This document shows, piece by piece, positions 8,302 to 16,758 of a DNA stretch of 64,000 bases. Made by a program: the position numbers and the translations under genes. Under the pieces are notes generated by a model, which made no database searches, had not been told where the DNA came from, and saw nothing but the letters and a program-made list of their open reading frames with translations. How positions within the stretch are numbered: the first letter of the stretch is position 1; each line of letters begins with the position of its first letter. This DNA is from Pseudomonas sp. ICMP22404 (GTDB lineage Bacteria; Pseudomonadota; Gammaproteobacteria; Pseudomonadales; Pseudomonadaceae). The DNA lies in NCBI RefSeq assembly GCF_006227205.1, contig NZ_VCNG01000008.1:223444-287443 (forward strand). Reading direction: 5' to 3'.

Positions 8302-9071
8302 CAGGGTTTGATACCGCGGTGCAGGGCCACGATGCCTGAGGTCATGTTGTGGTAGGTCACGCGGTCGAAACCGGCCTCGACCATCATCGACTTCAGGGTC
8401 TCCTGGTCCGGGTGCATGCGGATCGATTCGGCCAGGTAGCGATAGCTTTCCGCATCGTTGGTGATCAGCTTGCCCATCAATGGCATGAAGGCAAACGAGT
8501 AGGCGTCGTAGGCCTTGGACATCAGCGCGTTGGTAGGTTTGGAAAATTCCAGCACCAACAGGCGCCCACCGGGCTTGAGCACCCGCAGCATCGAGCGCAG
8601 GGCGTCTTCCTTGTGGGTGACATTGCGCAGGCCGAAGGCGATGGTCACGCAATCGAAGTGGTTGTCCGGGAACGGCAGTTTCTCGGCGTCGGCCTGGACG
8701 AACTCGACATTGCCGGCCACACCCAGATCCAGCAGGCGGTCTCGACCGACCTTGAGCATGGATTCGTTGATGTCGGCGAGCACCACATGGCCGGTCGGTC
8801 CGACGATGTGGGAGAATTTTTTCGTCAGGTCGCCCGTGCCGCCAGCGATGTCCAGCACGCGGTTGCCGCTGCGCACGCCCGACAGCTCGATCGCGAAGCG
8901 CTTCCACAGACGGTGCATGCCGCCCGAGAGCAGATCGTTCATCAAGTCATATTTGGCGGCTACCGAGTGGAAAACCTCAGCGACTTTTTCCGCCTTCTGG
9001 CTTTCCGGCACGTTCTTGAAGCCGAAGTGAGTGGTGGGTTCGGCATCGCTGCCTTTGCGCTGATCAGTCAT
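8301..9071 (-). CDS. ubiE: Ubiquinone/menaquinone biosynthesis C-methyltransferase
   Basis: 256-residue class I SAM-dependent methyltransferase adding the C-methyl group of the quinone ring. Motif I is VLDIAGGTGDLTKKF, followed by VVLADINESML, the post-I block VQADAEKLPFPDNHFDCVTIAFGLRNVTH, and LRVLKPGGRLLVLEFSKP. The UbiE-specific N-terminal part VAEVFHSVAAKYDLMNDLLSGGMHRLWK is present. The start MTDQRKGSD at 9071 gives the family length; upstream in-frame sequence is noncoding. First gene of the run reaching rsmE. Confidence 0.98.
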   Translation of the reverse strand: MTDQRKGSDAEPTTHFGFKNVPESQKAEKVAEVFHSVAAKYDLMNDLLSGGMHRLWKRFAIELSGVRSGNRVLDIAGGTGDLTKKFSHIVGPTGHVVLADINESMLKVGRDRLLDLGVAGNVEFVQADAEKLPFPDNHFDCVTIAFGLRNVTHKEDALRSMLRVLKPGGRLLVLEFSKPTNALMSKAYDAYSFAFMPLMGKLITNDAESYRYLAESIRMHPDQETLKSMMVEAGFDRVTYHNMTSGIVALHRGIKP

Positions 9072-9100
9072 ATCGCTGTCACCAAAAAAGAATGCGGGAC

Positions 9101-9129
9101 ATTCTAATCCCGGTGGAGGGCTTTGTCTT
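9101..9129 (-). promoter_or_regulatory. Candidate sigma-70 promoter of the ubiE-to-rsmE run
   Basis: Minus strand AAGACA, 17-base spacer, TAGAAT, 30 bases before the ubiE ATG. The -10 is good and the -35 fair (four of six). No other promoter of this quality was noticed before the his and tat genes. Confidence 0.45.
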
Positions 9130-9211
9130 GGCAAGGCTGAAGGTAAGATGAACCACCGCCGGGACGTTTTGACGCAGTCCGGGCAATTGCCGATATAACA
9201 GGAGTCAGCGA

Positions 9212-9487
9212 ATGGCCAAAATCAGTGTTGAGCGTACCCATGACCTGGGCAAGGAAGCGGCCCGCGCGAAGGCCGACCAGTTGGCGCAGAAATTATCCGA
9301 CAGCTATGGCCTGAAACCGCAATGGGTCGGCGACACGCTGGAGTTCAAGGGTTCCGGAGTCGAGGGTACGGTGGCGGTCGGCGAGGACCTGATTCGCGTC
9401 GACGTGAAGCTGGGCCTGTTGATGTCGGCCATGAGCGGGATGATCAAGACGGAGATTGAAAAGGCGCTGGATAAGGCGTTGGCCTGA
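9212..9487 (+). CDS. Polyhydroxyalkanoate granule-region system protein
   Basis: 91 residues, MAKISVERTHDLG at the start. It matches the small 'polyhydroxyalkanoic acid system' family (PHA_gran_rgn), usually encoded beside phaI/phaF and ubiE in Pseudomonas. Alternating charged helices and strands, no signal peptide. Function is not established beyond linkage to PHA genes. ATG with AGGAG upstream (acaGGAGtcagcg). Transcribed divergently from ubiE and followed by a REPIN before phaI. Confidence 0.85.
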   Translation: MAKISVERTHDLGKEAARAKADQLAQKLSDSYGLKPQWVGDTLEFKGSGVEGTVAVGEDLIRVDVKLGLLMSAMSGMIKTEIEKALDKALA

Positions 9488-9513
9488 CGCTGAACTCATG
9501 TGGGCACTCCCCG

Positions 9514-9604
9514 CTGTGGGAGCGAGCCTGCTCGCGATAGCGGTGGGTCATTCAATGATGATGTTGACGGTGATACCGCCATCGCGAGCAGGCTCGCTCC
9601 CACA
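9514..9604. repeat. REPIN
   Basis: Perfectly typical pair: CTGTGGGAGCGAGCCTGCTC at the left and GAGCAGGCTCGCTCCCACA at the right, about 40 bases of loop. It starts 26 bases after the stop of the granule-region gene. Confidence 0.93.
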
Positions 9605-9638
9605 AGAAAGAAGTCAGTGCTTTCAAGAATTGTGTGAG

Positions 9639-9666
9639 TTGTTAGGGTGCCGTTTCTAATTATTCT
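9639..9666 (+). promoter_or_regulatory. Candidate sigma-70 promoter of phaIF
   Basis: TTGTTA, 16-base spacer, TATTCT, about 70 bases before the phaI ATG. Both hexamers match four of six consensus bases. A phaI promoter separate from the upstream gene is expected because of the intervening REPIN. Confidence 0.4.
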
Positions 9667-9735
9667 CCCTACTTTGTGCCTGAGCCCGTCCGCATGCGGG
9701 CAGTTCCTCCAACCTGTTTTCCAGTGAGGTGCACC

Positions 9736-10158
9736 ATGGCCAAAGTTATTCTGAAGAAAAAAACCGACGTTGAATCTTCCACGCTCAGCGGCGTGAAAAC
9801 GTACGCGCGCAAGATCTGGCTGGCTGGCCTGGGCGCCTACACCAAGGTCGGCCAGGAAGGCAGCGAGTACTTCCAAGAGTTGGTCAAGGCTGGCGAAGTT
9901 ATTGAAACCAAAGGTAAAAAGAATATCGCTGGAAAACTTGAAGCGGCCAACAGCGAACTGATTGAAGCCAAGGCTGACGTCAATACGTTCAAGGCCCGGG
10001 TCGAAGTACAACTCGATAAAGTCGAGAAGGTATTCGACGCCCGTGTTGCAAGTGCCTTGAATCGTATCGGCATTCCGTCTAAACATGACGTTGAGGCACT
10101 CTCTGCCAAGCTCGATGAGCTGACGGCACTGCTCGAACGTGTGACGCGTAAACATTAA
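9736..10158 (+). CDS. phaI: PHA granule-associated phasin
   Basis: 140-residue phasin that coats medium-chain-length PHA granules. It begins MAKVILKKKTD, carries the KTYARKIWLAGLGAYTKVGQEGSEYFQELV phasin core (about 20-50) and long amphipathic helices after it. PhaF next door has the same core (YSRKIWLAGLGVYSKI), showing common origin. The ATG at 9736 follows a GTGAGGTGC leader. Lies 10 bases upstream of phaF, forming the phaIF operon that converges on phaC1ZC2D. Confidence 0.95.
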   Translation: MAKVILKKKTDVESSTLSGVKTYARKIWLAGLGAYTKVGQEGSEYFQELVKAGEVIETKGKKNIAGKLEAANSELIEAKADVNTFKARVEVQLDKVEKVFDARVASALNRIGIPSKHDVEALSAKLDELTALLERVTRKH

Positions 10159-10168
10159 GGAGAACGGG

Positions 10169-11083
10169 ATGGCTGGCAAAAGAACAACCGAAAAAGAAAG
10201 CAGCTCGTGGGCCGGGAAGATTGAAAAATACTCCCGCAAAATCTGGCTTGCTGGTTTAGGCGTGTACTCGAAGATCGACACTGACGGCAGCAAACTCTTC
10301 GAGTCCCTGGTTAAGGACGGCGAGAAGGCCGAAAAACTCACCAAGACGGCGGTCAGCAAGCAAGTCGATGCCGCCAAGGACTCTGCCGAGTCCGCCAAGT
10401 CGCGCATGAGCGGCGTGAAGGATCGTGCGCTGGGCAAATGGGACGAGCTGGAAGGGGCTTTCGACAAGCGCCTGAACAGCGCGATCTCTCGCCTGGGCGT
10501 GCCAAGCCGCAATGAAGTCAAGGCTCTGCACAGCAAGGTCGACACCCTGACCAAGCAGATCGAAAAACTCACCGGGGCCAAGGTCGCACCGGTGGCGGCC
10601 AAGACTGCAGCGGCCAAGCCGGCCACTAAAGCGGCGGCCAAGCCATTGGTGAAAGCGGCGGCGAAAACCGTGGCCAAACCTGCGGTGAAAGCCGCGGCCA
10701 AGCCAGCGGCAAAAACCGCTGCAGCCAAGCCTGCAGTCAAGGCTGCGGCCAAACCGGTAGCGGCCAAAGCGGCAGCCAAGCCTGCAGCGGCCAAACCAGC
10801 GGCGAAGCCTGCGGCAAAAACCGCGGCGGCGAAACCTGCTGCGGCGAAACCGGCAGCGAAACCGGCGGCCAAGCCCGCGGTAAAAGCAGCAGCCAAACCT
10901 GCCGCCGCGAAAAAGCCGGCCGTGAAGAAAGCGACCGCGCCAAAAGCAGCGGCACCCAAGGCACCGGCAGCCGTCGCAAAACCGGCGACCCCGACGAGCA
11001 CGGCAAACTCCGCCTCGGCTCCGACTCCGGTTGCCACCCCGACTCCAGCGCCGGCTCCATCGACGCCTACCAGTCAGTCCTGA
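10169..11083 (+). CDS. phaF: Phasin and nucleoid-associated protein PhaF
   Basis: 304 residues with two parts. Residues 1-135 are a phasin domain binding the PHA granule, including a leucine-zipper-like helix near LHSKVDTLTKQIEKL. Residues about 140-280 are a histone-H1-like tail of repeated AAKPAAKPA units that binds DNA without sequence specificity. In P. putida PhaF ties granules to the nucleoid so they segregate evenly. The tail ends in a Pro/Thr/Ser-rich stretch. The repetitive DNA (about 10590-11000) is prone to slippage, so length may vary between strains. Strong terminator follows. Confidence 0.96.
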   Translation: MAGKRTTEKESSSWAGKIEKYSRKIWLAGLGVYSKIDTDGSKLFESLVKDGEKAEKLTKTAVSKQVDAAKDSAESAKSRMSGVKDRALGKWDELEGAFDKRLNSAISRLGVPSRNEVKALHSKVDTLTKQIEKLTGAKVAPVAAKTAAAKPATKAAAKPLVKAAAKTVAKPAVKAAAKPAAKTAAAKPAVKAAAKPVAAKAAAKPAAAKPAAKPAAKTAAAKPAAAKPAAKPAAKPAVKAAAKPAAAKKPAVKKATAPKAAAPKAPAAVAKPATPTSTANSASAPTPVATPTPAPAPSTPTSQS

Positions 11084-11100
11084 TTTTCAGGGCACACACA

Positions 11101-11132
11101 AAACGCCCGGCCTGCGAAGGTCGGGCGTTTTT
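11101..11132 (+). terminator. Rho-independent terminator of phaIF
   Basis: Nine-base perfect stem AAACGCCCG / CGGGCGTTT with a 12-base loop and a T run, 18 bases after the phaF stop. Confidence 0.92.
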
Positions 11133-11153
11133 GTTCATGAGTGCCACAGGGCC

Positions 11154-11244
11154 CTTGTGGGAGCGAGCCTGCTCGCGATAGCGGTGTATCAGTGACATCC
11201 ACGCTGCTGACCCACCGCCTTCGCGAGCAGGCTCGCTCCCACAG
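11154..11244. repeat. REPIN
   Basis: Inverted REP pair (TTGTGGGAGCGAGCCTGCTC ... GAGCAGGCTCGCTCCCACAG) lying between the convergent phaF and phaD genes, directly after the phaF terminator. Confidence 0.93.
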
Positions 11245-11250
11245 AAAGGG

Positions 11251-11871
11251 CTATTCGTGGTCTTCCAGATACCGCAATGCCAACCGTTCGGTCGCCACCT
11301 TGGTCGCCGGTAGCAGATGCGGGGCCACCAGCATCATGATCTGATAGACCACCAGTCGAACCTCCCCTTCGCGATCAAGAATCCGCTGGTAGTCCAGCGA
11401 GAACAGCAACGTCAGGGTGATCTGTTCCACCAATTGTCCCAAGGCCTGGGTGCCGCTGACCAGAAGCCCCTGGGCCTTGAGTTGCGCCAGCAGGGATGCG
11501 AGGGTGCGCTTCAGGGCATTGAGCAACTGGCGGATACCCTTGGCCAGTTTCGGCAAGCGCCCGGCCAGGTTCGACAAGTCCTGGAACAGGAACCGGTATT
11601 GGGCCAGGCGTTCGACGATCAGGTGCAGGAACAACCAGTAATCCTCCGGTGCCAGTTGCGCGTCGGCGGGGGGATCCAGCAATGGTGACAACTCTGCCTG
11701 GAAGTGCTCGAACAGCCCCAGGACAAGGGGTTCCTTGCCATGGAAGTGGTAATAGAGATTGCCGGGGCTGATGCCCATTTCGTTGGCGATTTCCAGGGTG
11801 GAAACGTTCGGTTCGCCCTTTTCATTGAACAGATGCAGGGCGCATTCAAGAATGCGGTCGCGGGTCTTCAT
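11251..11871 (-). CDS. phaD: TetR-family regulator of PHA genes
   Basis: 206 residues. N-terminal TetR helix-turn-helix (about 1-50): TRDRILECALHLFNEKGEPNVSTLEIANEMGISPGNLYYHFHGK. The C-terminal helical domain would bind an effector, thought in P. putida to be a fatty-acid-derived metabolite, and dimerise. PhaD activates the pha promoters in that species. Last gene of phaC1-phaZ-phaC2-phaD, 60 bases after phaC2. Confidence 0.95.
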   Translation of the reverse strand: MKTRDRILECALHLFNEKGEPNVSTLEIANEMGISPGNLYYHFHGKEPLVLGLFEHFQAELSPLLDPPADAQLAPEDYWLFLHLIVERLAQYRFLFQDLSNLAGRLPKLAKGIRQLLNALKRTLASLLAQLKAQGLLVSGTQALGQLVEQITLTLLFSLDYQRILDREGEVRLVVYQIMMLVAPHLLPATKVATERLALRYLEDHE

Positions 11872-11931
11872 CCGGTTTTCTTAATGATGGAGTCGTGCCA
11901 CGGCCGATACTTCGACCGTGGGGTGAGCCAT

Positions 11932-13614
11932 TCAACGCACGCGTACATAGGTTCCCGGTGCCGCTTCCAGTGGTGGGTATTTGGCGTTGCCCAGGGTCAT
12001 CCGGGTTTCACGCCGGGCACCGGAGCGCGCCTGAATCCAGTCCAGCCACTGAGGCCACCAGCTGCCATCGACGTGTTTGCCATCGTAGTACCAGGCTCGC
12101 GGGTCACTGCTCAGTTGTGGATTCTCGACGTAATTGGCCTTGGGGTTGCCCGGAGGATTGATGATGCTCTGGATATGCCCGCTGTTGGAGAGCACGAAGC
12201 GTCGCTCACCTCCCAGCAGCAGCGTCGAACGATACACCACGTCCCACGGGGTAATGTGGTCGTTTATGCCGGCCACGCTGAAACTGTCCACGGTCACCTG
12301 CTGCAGGTCGACCGGTGTGCCGCACACTTCCAGCGCCCCGGGACGGGTGAGCGGGTTGTGCTTGAAGAGGTCCAGCAGTTCACCGTGATAGGCCGCCGGC
12401 AGCCGCGTGGAGTCGTTGTTCCAGTAGAGGATGTCGAAGGCCGGCGGTTCTTTGCCCAGCAGGTAATTATTGATGAAGTAATTCCACACCAGATCGTTGG
12501 GCCGCATCCAGGCGAATACCCGGGCCATGTCACGACCCTCGAGAATGCCCTTCTGGTAGGACCGGCGCTTGGCGGCTTCGAGGGCCTGCTCATCGAGGAA
12601 CAGGGTGGCCGCACTGTCGATCTCGCAGTCCAGCAGGCTCACCAGGTACGTGGCGCTGGCGACTCGGCGCAGTTGACGCTTAGCTTGCAGATGACCTTGC
12701 AGGGCAGCGATGGTCATGCCGCCGGCGCAAGCCCCCATCAGGTTGACCTCACGGGCGCCAGTGATCGCCCGGCAGACGTTCATGGCTGCTTCGGTCGCCT
12801 CCACATAACTGGACAGGCCCCATTCACGGTGGCGCACATCCGGGTTGCGCCAGCTGATGATGAACACCTGCAAGCCATTCTTCAGGGCGTACTGGACGAC
12901 GCTGTTGGAGGGGGTCAGGTCGAAAATATAGAACTTGTTGATCTGCGGCGGCACGATCAGCAACGGCTTGGCGTATTGCTTTTCGCTCATGGGCCGGTAT
13001 TGGATCAGCTCCAGCATTTCATTGCGGAACACCACTGCGCCGGGTGTGATTGCCAGGGTCTTGCCGACCTCGAAGGCATGGGGCGTGACCTGCCGTGGCA
13101 TTGCGTCGTTGTGTAGCAGGTCATCGACCAGGTGACTGAGGCCACGGATCAGGCTGGTGCCGCCGGAGTTGAAGAACTCCTTGACTGCCAGTGGGTTGAG
13201 CAAGGTGTTCGAGGGCGCCATGGCGTCGTTGAGCAACGAGAAGGCGAAGTGCGCGCGTGCATGATCATCGGGCGTCATGTCGCAATCGTCGATCCAGCTC
13301 CTGACCTGTTTTTGCCAGCTCAGGTAGGCCTGCAGGCTGCGACGGTAAAAGGGATTGAGTTCCCAGGTGGGATCGGCGAAGCGCTTGTCCTTGGGGTTGG
13401 TGGGGTGCAGGGTTTCCCCCAGCAGCACGCGACCCAACTGGCTGCCCAGCTTCAGCGCGTGCCGGGCACTGTTCACCGGGTTGCGCAAGCCGTAGGCGGC
13501 AACGTCGCGCAAGGTGGACAGCAGGTCCCTGCCGCGCAGGCCGGTGACCGCACTTTGCGCATTGATGAAGCTGGCAGGGGCGGGCATGGAACCCTTCGCC
13601 GGTTTGTCGCGCAT
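11932..13614 (-). CDS. phaC2: Class II poly(R)-hydroxyalkanoate synthase 2
   Basis: 560 residues, alpha/beta-hydrolase fold. It polymerises (R)-3-hydroxyacyl-CoA of medium chain length into PHA. The lipase-like box is GACAGG with nucleophile Cys296; the conserved Asp lies in SVAGINDHITPW and the His in LSNSGHIQSIINPPGNPKA. It is a paralog of PhaC1 (14805-16484), sharing the same architecture and the same Cys position. Strong AAGGAG ribosome site before the ATG at 13614. Distinguished from phaC1 by position after phaZ. Confidence 0.97.
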   Translation of the reverse strand: MRDKPAKGSMPAPASFINAQSAVTGLRGRDLLSTLRDVAAYGLRNPVNSARHALKLGSQLGRVLLGETLHPTNPKDKRFADPTWELNPFYRRSLQAYLSWQKQVRSWIDDCDMTPDDHARAHFAFSLLNDAMAPSNTLLNPLAVKEFFNSGGTSLIRGLSHLVDDLLHNDAMPRQVTPHAFEVGKTLAITPGAVVFRNEMLELIQYRPMSEKQYAKPLLIVPPQINKFYIFDLTPSNSVVQYALKNGLQVFIISWRNPDVRHREWGLSSYVEATEAAMNVCRAITGAREVNLMGACAGGMTIAALQGHLQAKRQLRRVASATYLVSLLDCEIDSAATLFLDEQALEAAKRRSYQKGILEGRDMARVFAWMRPNDLVWNYFINNYLLGKEPPAFDILYWNNDSTRLPAAYHGELLDLFKHNPLTRPGALEVCGTPVDLQQVTVDSFSVAGINDHITPWDVVYRSTLLLGGERRFVLSNSGHIQSIINPPGNPKANYVENPQLSSDPRAWYYDGKHVDGSWWPQWLDWIQARSGARRETRMTLGNAKYPPLEAAPGTYVRVR

Positions 13615-13722
13615 GAGTCAACTCCTTCTTCATCAGGCCAAATACAAACACACCGAATCAGACAACATAGTCGCTGTTTCGGAAGTTGCGCGTTCCGGCT
13701 TCCTGCCAGGCGCGCCGGGGCG

Positions 13723-14580
13723 TCAGCCGCCACCCTGCGGTGTGGGATGCGGATGCATGACCGCACGCTGACGTTCTTCCTCCAGGAACTTCATGATGAT
13801 GGGCGCCACGGCCTCGGCCCGGGTGATCAGGAAGAGGTGGCCGTCATCGATGATGTGCAGCTGGGAGTTGGGGATGCGCCAGGCCAGCATGCGCATGTTG
13901 ATCAACGGGATCAGCGGATCGTCGTCGCCGGCCAGGATCAGGGTCGGCTGATGGATCTTGTGCAGCCAGTGGATACTGGTCCAGCCCAGGCCGGCAAACA
14001 GTTGCCAGTAATAACCGAGTTTGCCCGCCGAGCGGACCCTGGCCGCGTGGCTGGTCGCCAGATTCGGGTCGCGGCGGAACGAGCCGCCGTAGATCAGCGG
14101 CGCGATGCGCAGCACATGGGAAGGCTGAACGTAGCGTCTGGGGCTTGCCATCATCCACAGTACCTTCGGCTTGCCCGGCACCATCACCGCCCCGGCGGCC
14201 GTGGCCGCCAGGATCAGTTTCTTGCAGCGCTCCGGGTAATCGTGGGCGAACTGCTGGGCCAGGGCGCCGCCCCATGACACACCCACCACGCTGACCTGCC
14301 CATAGTCGAGGTAATCGAGCATGCGCGCGGCAAGCTTTGCCAGGCCAGGAAAGCGATAGGGCCGGCTGGGTGTCGATGAACCGCCGACACCAGGCACATC
14401 GAAGGCGATGACTTCCAGGTCCGGGTCCAGGGCCTCGATGAACGGGAACACCAGCTCCAGGTTCGCGCCGATGCCGTTGAAAATCAGCAGCGGCGTCAAG
14501 TGAGGCTTGCCGGGACGTACCGCGGTGCGCAAGGTCTGGCCATCCAGGTCGACGGTACGGAAGATGTACGGTTGCGGCAT
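13723..14580 (-). CDS. phaZ: Intracellular medium-chain-length PHA depolymerase
   Basis: 285-residue serine hydrolase that mobilises stored mcl-PHA to 3-hydroxyacids. Nucleophile Ser102 sits in GVSWGG, the oxyanion region in IFNGIGANLELVFPF, the Asp in ILAGDDDPLIP, and the His in HIIDDGHLFLI. No signal peptide, consistent with an intracellular granule-bound enzyme. Lies between phaC1 and phaC2 as in all class II PHA loci; a REPIN separates it from phaC1. Confidence 0.97.
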   Translation of the reverse strand: MPQPYIFRTVDLDGQTLRTAVRPGKPHLTPLLIFNGIGANLELVFPFIEALDPDLEVIAFDVPGVGGSSTPSRPYRFPGLAKLAARMLDYLDYGQVSVVGVSWGGALAQQFAHDYPERCKKLILAATAAGAVMVPGKPKVLWMMASPRRYVQPSHVLRIAPLIYGGSFRRDPNLATSHAARVRSAGKLGYYWQLFAGLGWTSIHWLHKIHQPTLILAGDDDPLIPLINMRMLAWRIPNSQLHIIDDGHLFLITRAEAVAPIIMKFLEEERQRAVMHPHPTPQGGG

Positions 14581-14630
14581 GCTTCAAGCCCTGTGGGTTA
14601 TGTCGCGATCTTTCATTTTTCCCCGATTCC

Positions 14631-14721
14631 TTGTGGGAGCGAGCCTGCTCGCGCTGGCGTCGGGTCAGTCGGTATGGATTTGACTGGCCTGGCGCTGTCG
14701 CGAGCAGGCTCGCTCCCACAG
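14631..14721. repeat. REPIN inside the pha operon
   Basis: Inverted REP pair between phaC1 and phaZ, about 51 bases upstream of the phaZ start. Because both genes are read in the same direction, the hairpin should be transcribed in the polycistronic mRNA. Confidence 0.92.
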
Positions 14722-14804
14722 GGGATTTGCTGCGAGCATGGGATCGGGTCTGCAGCGAGCGGGTCCTGCATCAGATCAGGATATCGGCAGGCAAGTCCCA
14801 TCCG

Positions 14805-16484
14805 TTACCGCTCATGCACATACGTGCCAGGTGCCGCTTCACCCGCCACGTAGGTCTTGTTGCCCAGAACGGTGGGTGCCTTTTTCAGTTTGCCCGAGCG
14901 CTCGGCCTGCCAGGCCTGCCAGTGCAGCCACCACGAATCGGTGTGCTTGGTGGAGTTTTCCTGCCAGTCCTCGGCCTTGGCGGGCATGTCTTCGCTGGTC
15001 ATGTAGCGCGACTTGGGATTGCCCGGCGGGTTGAGGATGCTCTGGATATGACCGCTGCTCGACAGCACGAAATCCACTTTGCCACCGAACAGCTGCGCCG
15101 ACTTGTAGCAGGACTTCCACGGCGTGATGTGGTCGTTGGTGCCCGCCAGGGCAAAGATGTCGGCAGTGACCTGCTTGAGATCGATCGGCGTACCGCACAC
15201 TTCCAGTGCATTGGGCCGGGTCAATGGGTTGGTCTTGAACATTTCGATGAGGTCGCCGTGGAACGCCGCCGGAAGCCGGGTGGTGTCGTTGTTCCAGAAG
15301 AGGATGTCGAATACCGGCGGCTCGTTGCCCAGCAGGTAGTTGTTGACCCAGTAGTTCCAGATCAGGTCGTTGGGGCGCATCCAGGCGAAGACCTTGGCCA
15401 TGTCGCGGCCTTCGAGCACACCCGCCTGGTAGGAATGACGCCGGGCCGCTTCGAGGGTCTGCTCGTCGACGAACAGTGCCACGTCAGTGTCCAGGGTGGT
15501 GTCGAGCACGCTCACCAACAGGGTCAGGGCGTTGACTTTCTTCTCGCCGAGGGCGGCGTAATGGCCCAGCAGCGCGGTGCAGGTGATGCCACCCGAACAG
15601 GCTCCCAGCATGTTCACGTCCTTGCTGCCGGTGATGGCCGTGACCACATCCACCGCTTCCTTTAGCGCCTCGATGTAGGTCGACAGGCCCCACTCGCGCT
15701 GGTCTTTGGTGGGGTTGCGCCAGCTGACGATGAAGGTCTGCACATTGCTGCGCAGGCAGAAGCGCGCCAGGCTCTTGTCCGGGCTCAGGTCGAATACATA
15801 GAACTTGTTGATCTGCGGCGGAACCACCAGCAGCGGTCGCTCATGGACCTGCTCGGTGATGGGACGGTACTGGATCAGCTCCAGCACGTCGTTGCGAAAC
15901 ACCACGGCACCTTCGGTCACGCCCAGGCTCTTGCCGACTTCGAAGGCGTCCATGTCCACCTGGCTCGGCATCCCCCCGTTGTGCACCAGGTCCTTGGCCA
16001 GGTGGGACAGGCCGTCCAGCAGGCTCTTGCCGCCGGTTTCGAAGAAGCGCTTGACCGCTGCCGGGTTGGCCGCCGAGTTGGTCGGCGACATGGCTTCGGT
16101 CATCAGGTTGATCACGAAATGCCCACGGCTGATGTCCTGGGGCGGCAGGTTGCTGTCATCGATCCAGGCATGCAGTTCCTTGCGCCAGGCCAGGTAGGTC
16201 TGCATGTAGCGCTTGTAGAGCGGGTTCTGGCTCCATGCCGGATCATTGAAGCGGCGGTCATCGGCGGCTGGTTGCAGCTCGGACTTGCCGAACAGGACGT
16301 TCTTGAGCTCGGCACCGAAATGGGCGACGTGCCTGGCGCTGTGCAGCGGTTGCTTGAGGGTCTGGGTCAGTACCATGCGAGCAGAGGCCAGCAGGTCTTT
16401 TCTGCGCAAGCCGACGACGGGATTCAACCCCAGGGTATTTTCCGAGGCTTGGTACTTCAGGTCATCGTTGTTCTTGTTGCTCAT
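14805..16484 (-). CDS. phaC1: Class II poly(R)-hydroxyalkanoate synthase 1
   Basis: 559-residue mcl-PHA synthase. Catalytic Cys296 lies in the lipase-like box GACSGG; the catalytic Asp is in ALAGTNDHITPW and the His in LSSSGHIQSILNPPGNPKS. N-terminal block NPVVGLRRKDLLASARMV is typical of class II enzymes. First gene of phaC1-phaZ-phaC2-phaD. ATG at 16484 with GGAG nine bases upstream. The first codons (ATG AGC AAC AAG AAC AAC) form a Crc/Hfq-type CA motif, and a -24/-12 promoter candidate lies about 140 bases upstream, so control by carbon status and RpoN is expected. Confidence 0.97.
   Translation of the reverse strand: MSNKNNDDLKYQASENTLGLNPVVGLRRKDLLASARMVLTQTLKQPLHSARHVAHFGAELKNVLFGKSELQPAADDRRFNDPAWSQNPLYKRYMQTYLAWRKELHAWIDDSNLPPQDISRGHFVINLMTEAMSPTNSAANPAAVKRFFETGGKSLLDGLSHLAKDLVHNGGMPSQVDMDAFEVGKSLGVTEGAVVFRNDVLELIQYRPITEQVHERPLLVVPPQINKFYVFDLSPDKSLARFCLRSNVQTFIVSWRNPTKDQREWGLSTYIEALKEAVDVVTAITGSKDVNMLGACSGGITCTALLGHYAALGEKKVNALTLLVSVLDTTLDTDVALFVDEQTLEAARRHSYQAGVLEGRDMAKVFAWMRPNDLIWNYWVNNYLLGNEPPVFDILFWNNDTTRLPAAFHGDLIEMFKTNPLTRPNALEVCGTPIDLKQVTADIFALAGTNDHITPWKSCYKSAQLFGGKVDFVLSSSGHIQSILNPPGNPKSRYMTSEDMPAKAEDWQENSTKHTDSWWLHWQAWQAERSGKLKKAPTVLGNKTYVAGEAAPGTYVHER
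16467..16478 (-). promoter_or_regulatory. Crc/Hfq catabolite-repression (CA) motif at phaC1 start
   Basis: Codons 3-6 of phaC1 read AACAAGAACAAC, matching the AANAANAA motif bound by Hfq with Crc to block translation on preferred carbon sources. It lies three bases after the ATG, inside the ribosome footprint. Crc repression of phaC1 is reported for P. putida; here it is inferred from the motif. Confidence 0.7.
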
Positions 16485-16624
16485 CTACGACGCTCCATTG
16501 TCAGACGAGTACCGGGACCGTGCCGCAAAGCCACACAGCCAATACCAGGTACGCTGCTCGGGTGACCGTTAATTCCGCATCGTGGCCAATGAGGAAACAT
16601 GTGCAAGGGAACTCGCAGGTTCCT

Positions 16625-16642
16625 TTGCAGGGAACTTGCCAG
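16625..16642 (-). promoter_or_regulatory. Candidate sigma-54 (RpoN) -24/-12 promoter of phaC1
   Basis: Minus strand CTGGCAAGTTCCCTGCAA: GG and GC elements exactly ten bases apart, 11 of 13 defined consensus bases (YTGGCACGNNNNTTGCW). The predicted start lies near 16615, giving a leader of about 130 bases. RpoN dependence of mcl-PHA synthesis has been described in pseudomonads. Confidence 0.6.
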
Positions 16643-16758
16643 CTCCATTGGTTACCCGAGTTTAATTTTTTTCGCAAGCAGGCCAGTCATTGACCTTGCC
16701 GGGTGGACATTCAAACAGATGAGTCTAGAAAATTCGCCCTAAAGCGCCAGCCCTTGAG

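Noticed and set aside
10590..11000. Repeat array in phaF read as a CRISPR or tandem satellite
   Set aside because: Units are irregular AAKPAAK codons within one reading frame, the known PhaF tail; no spacers.
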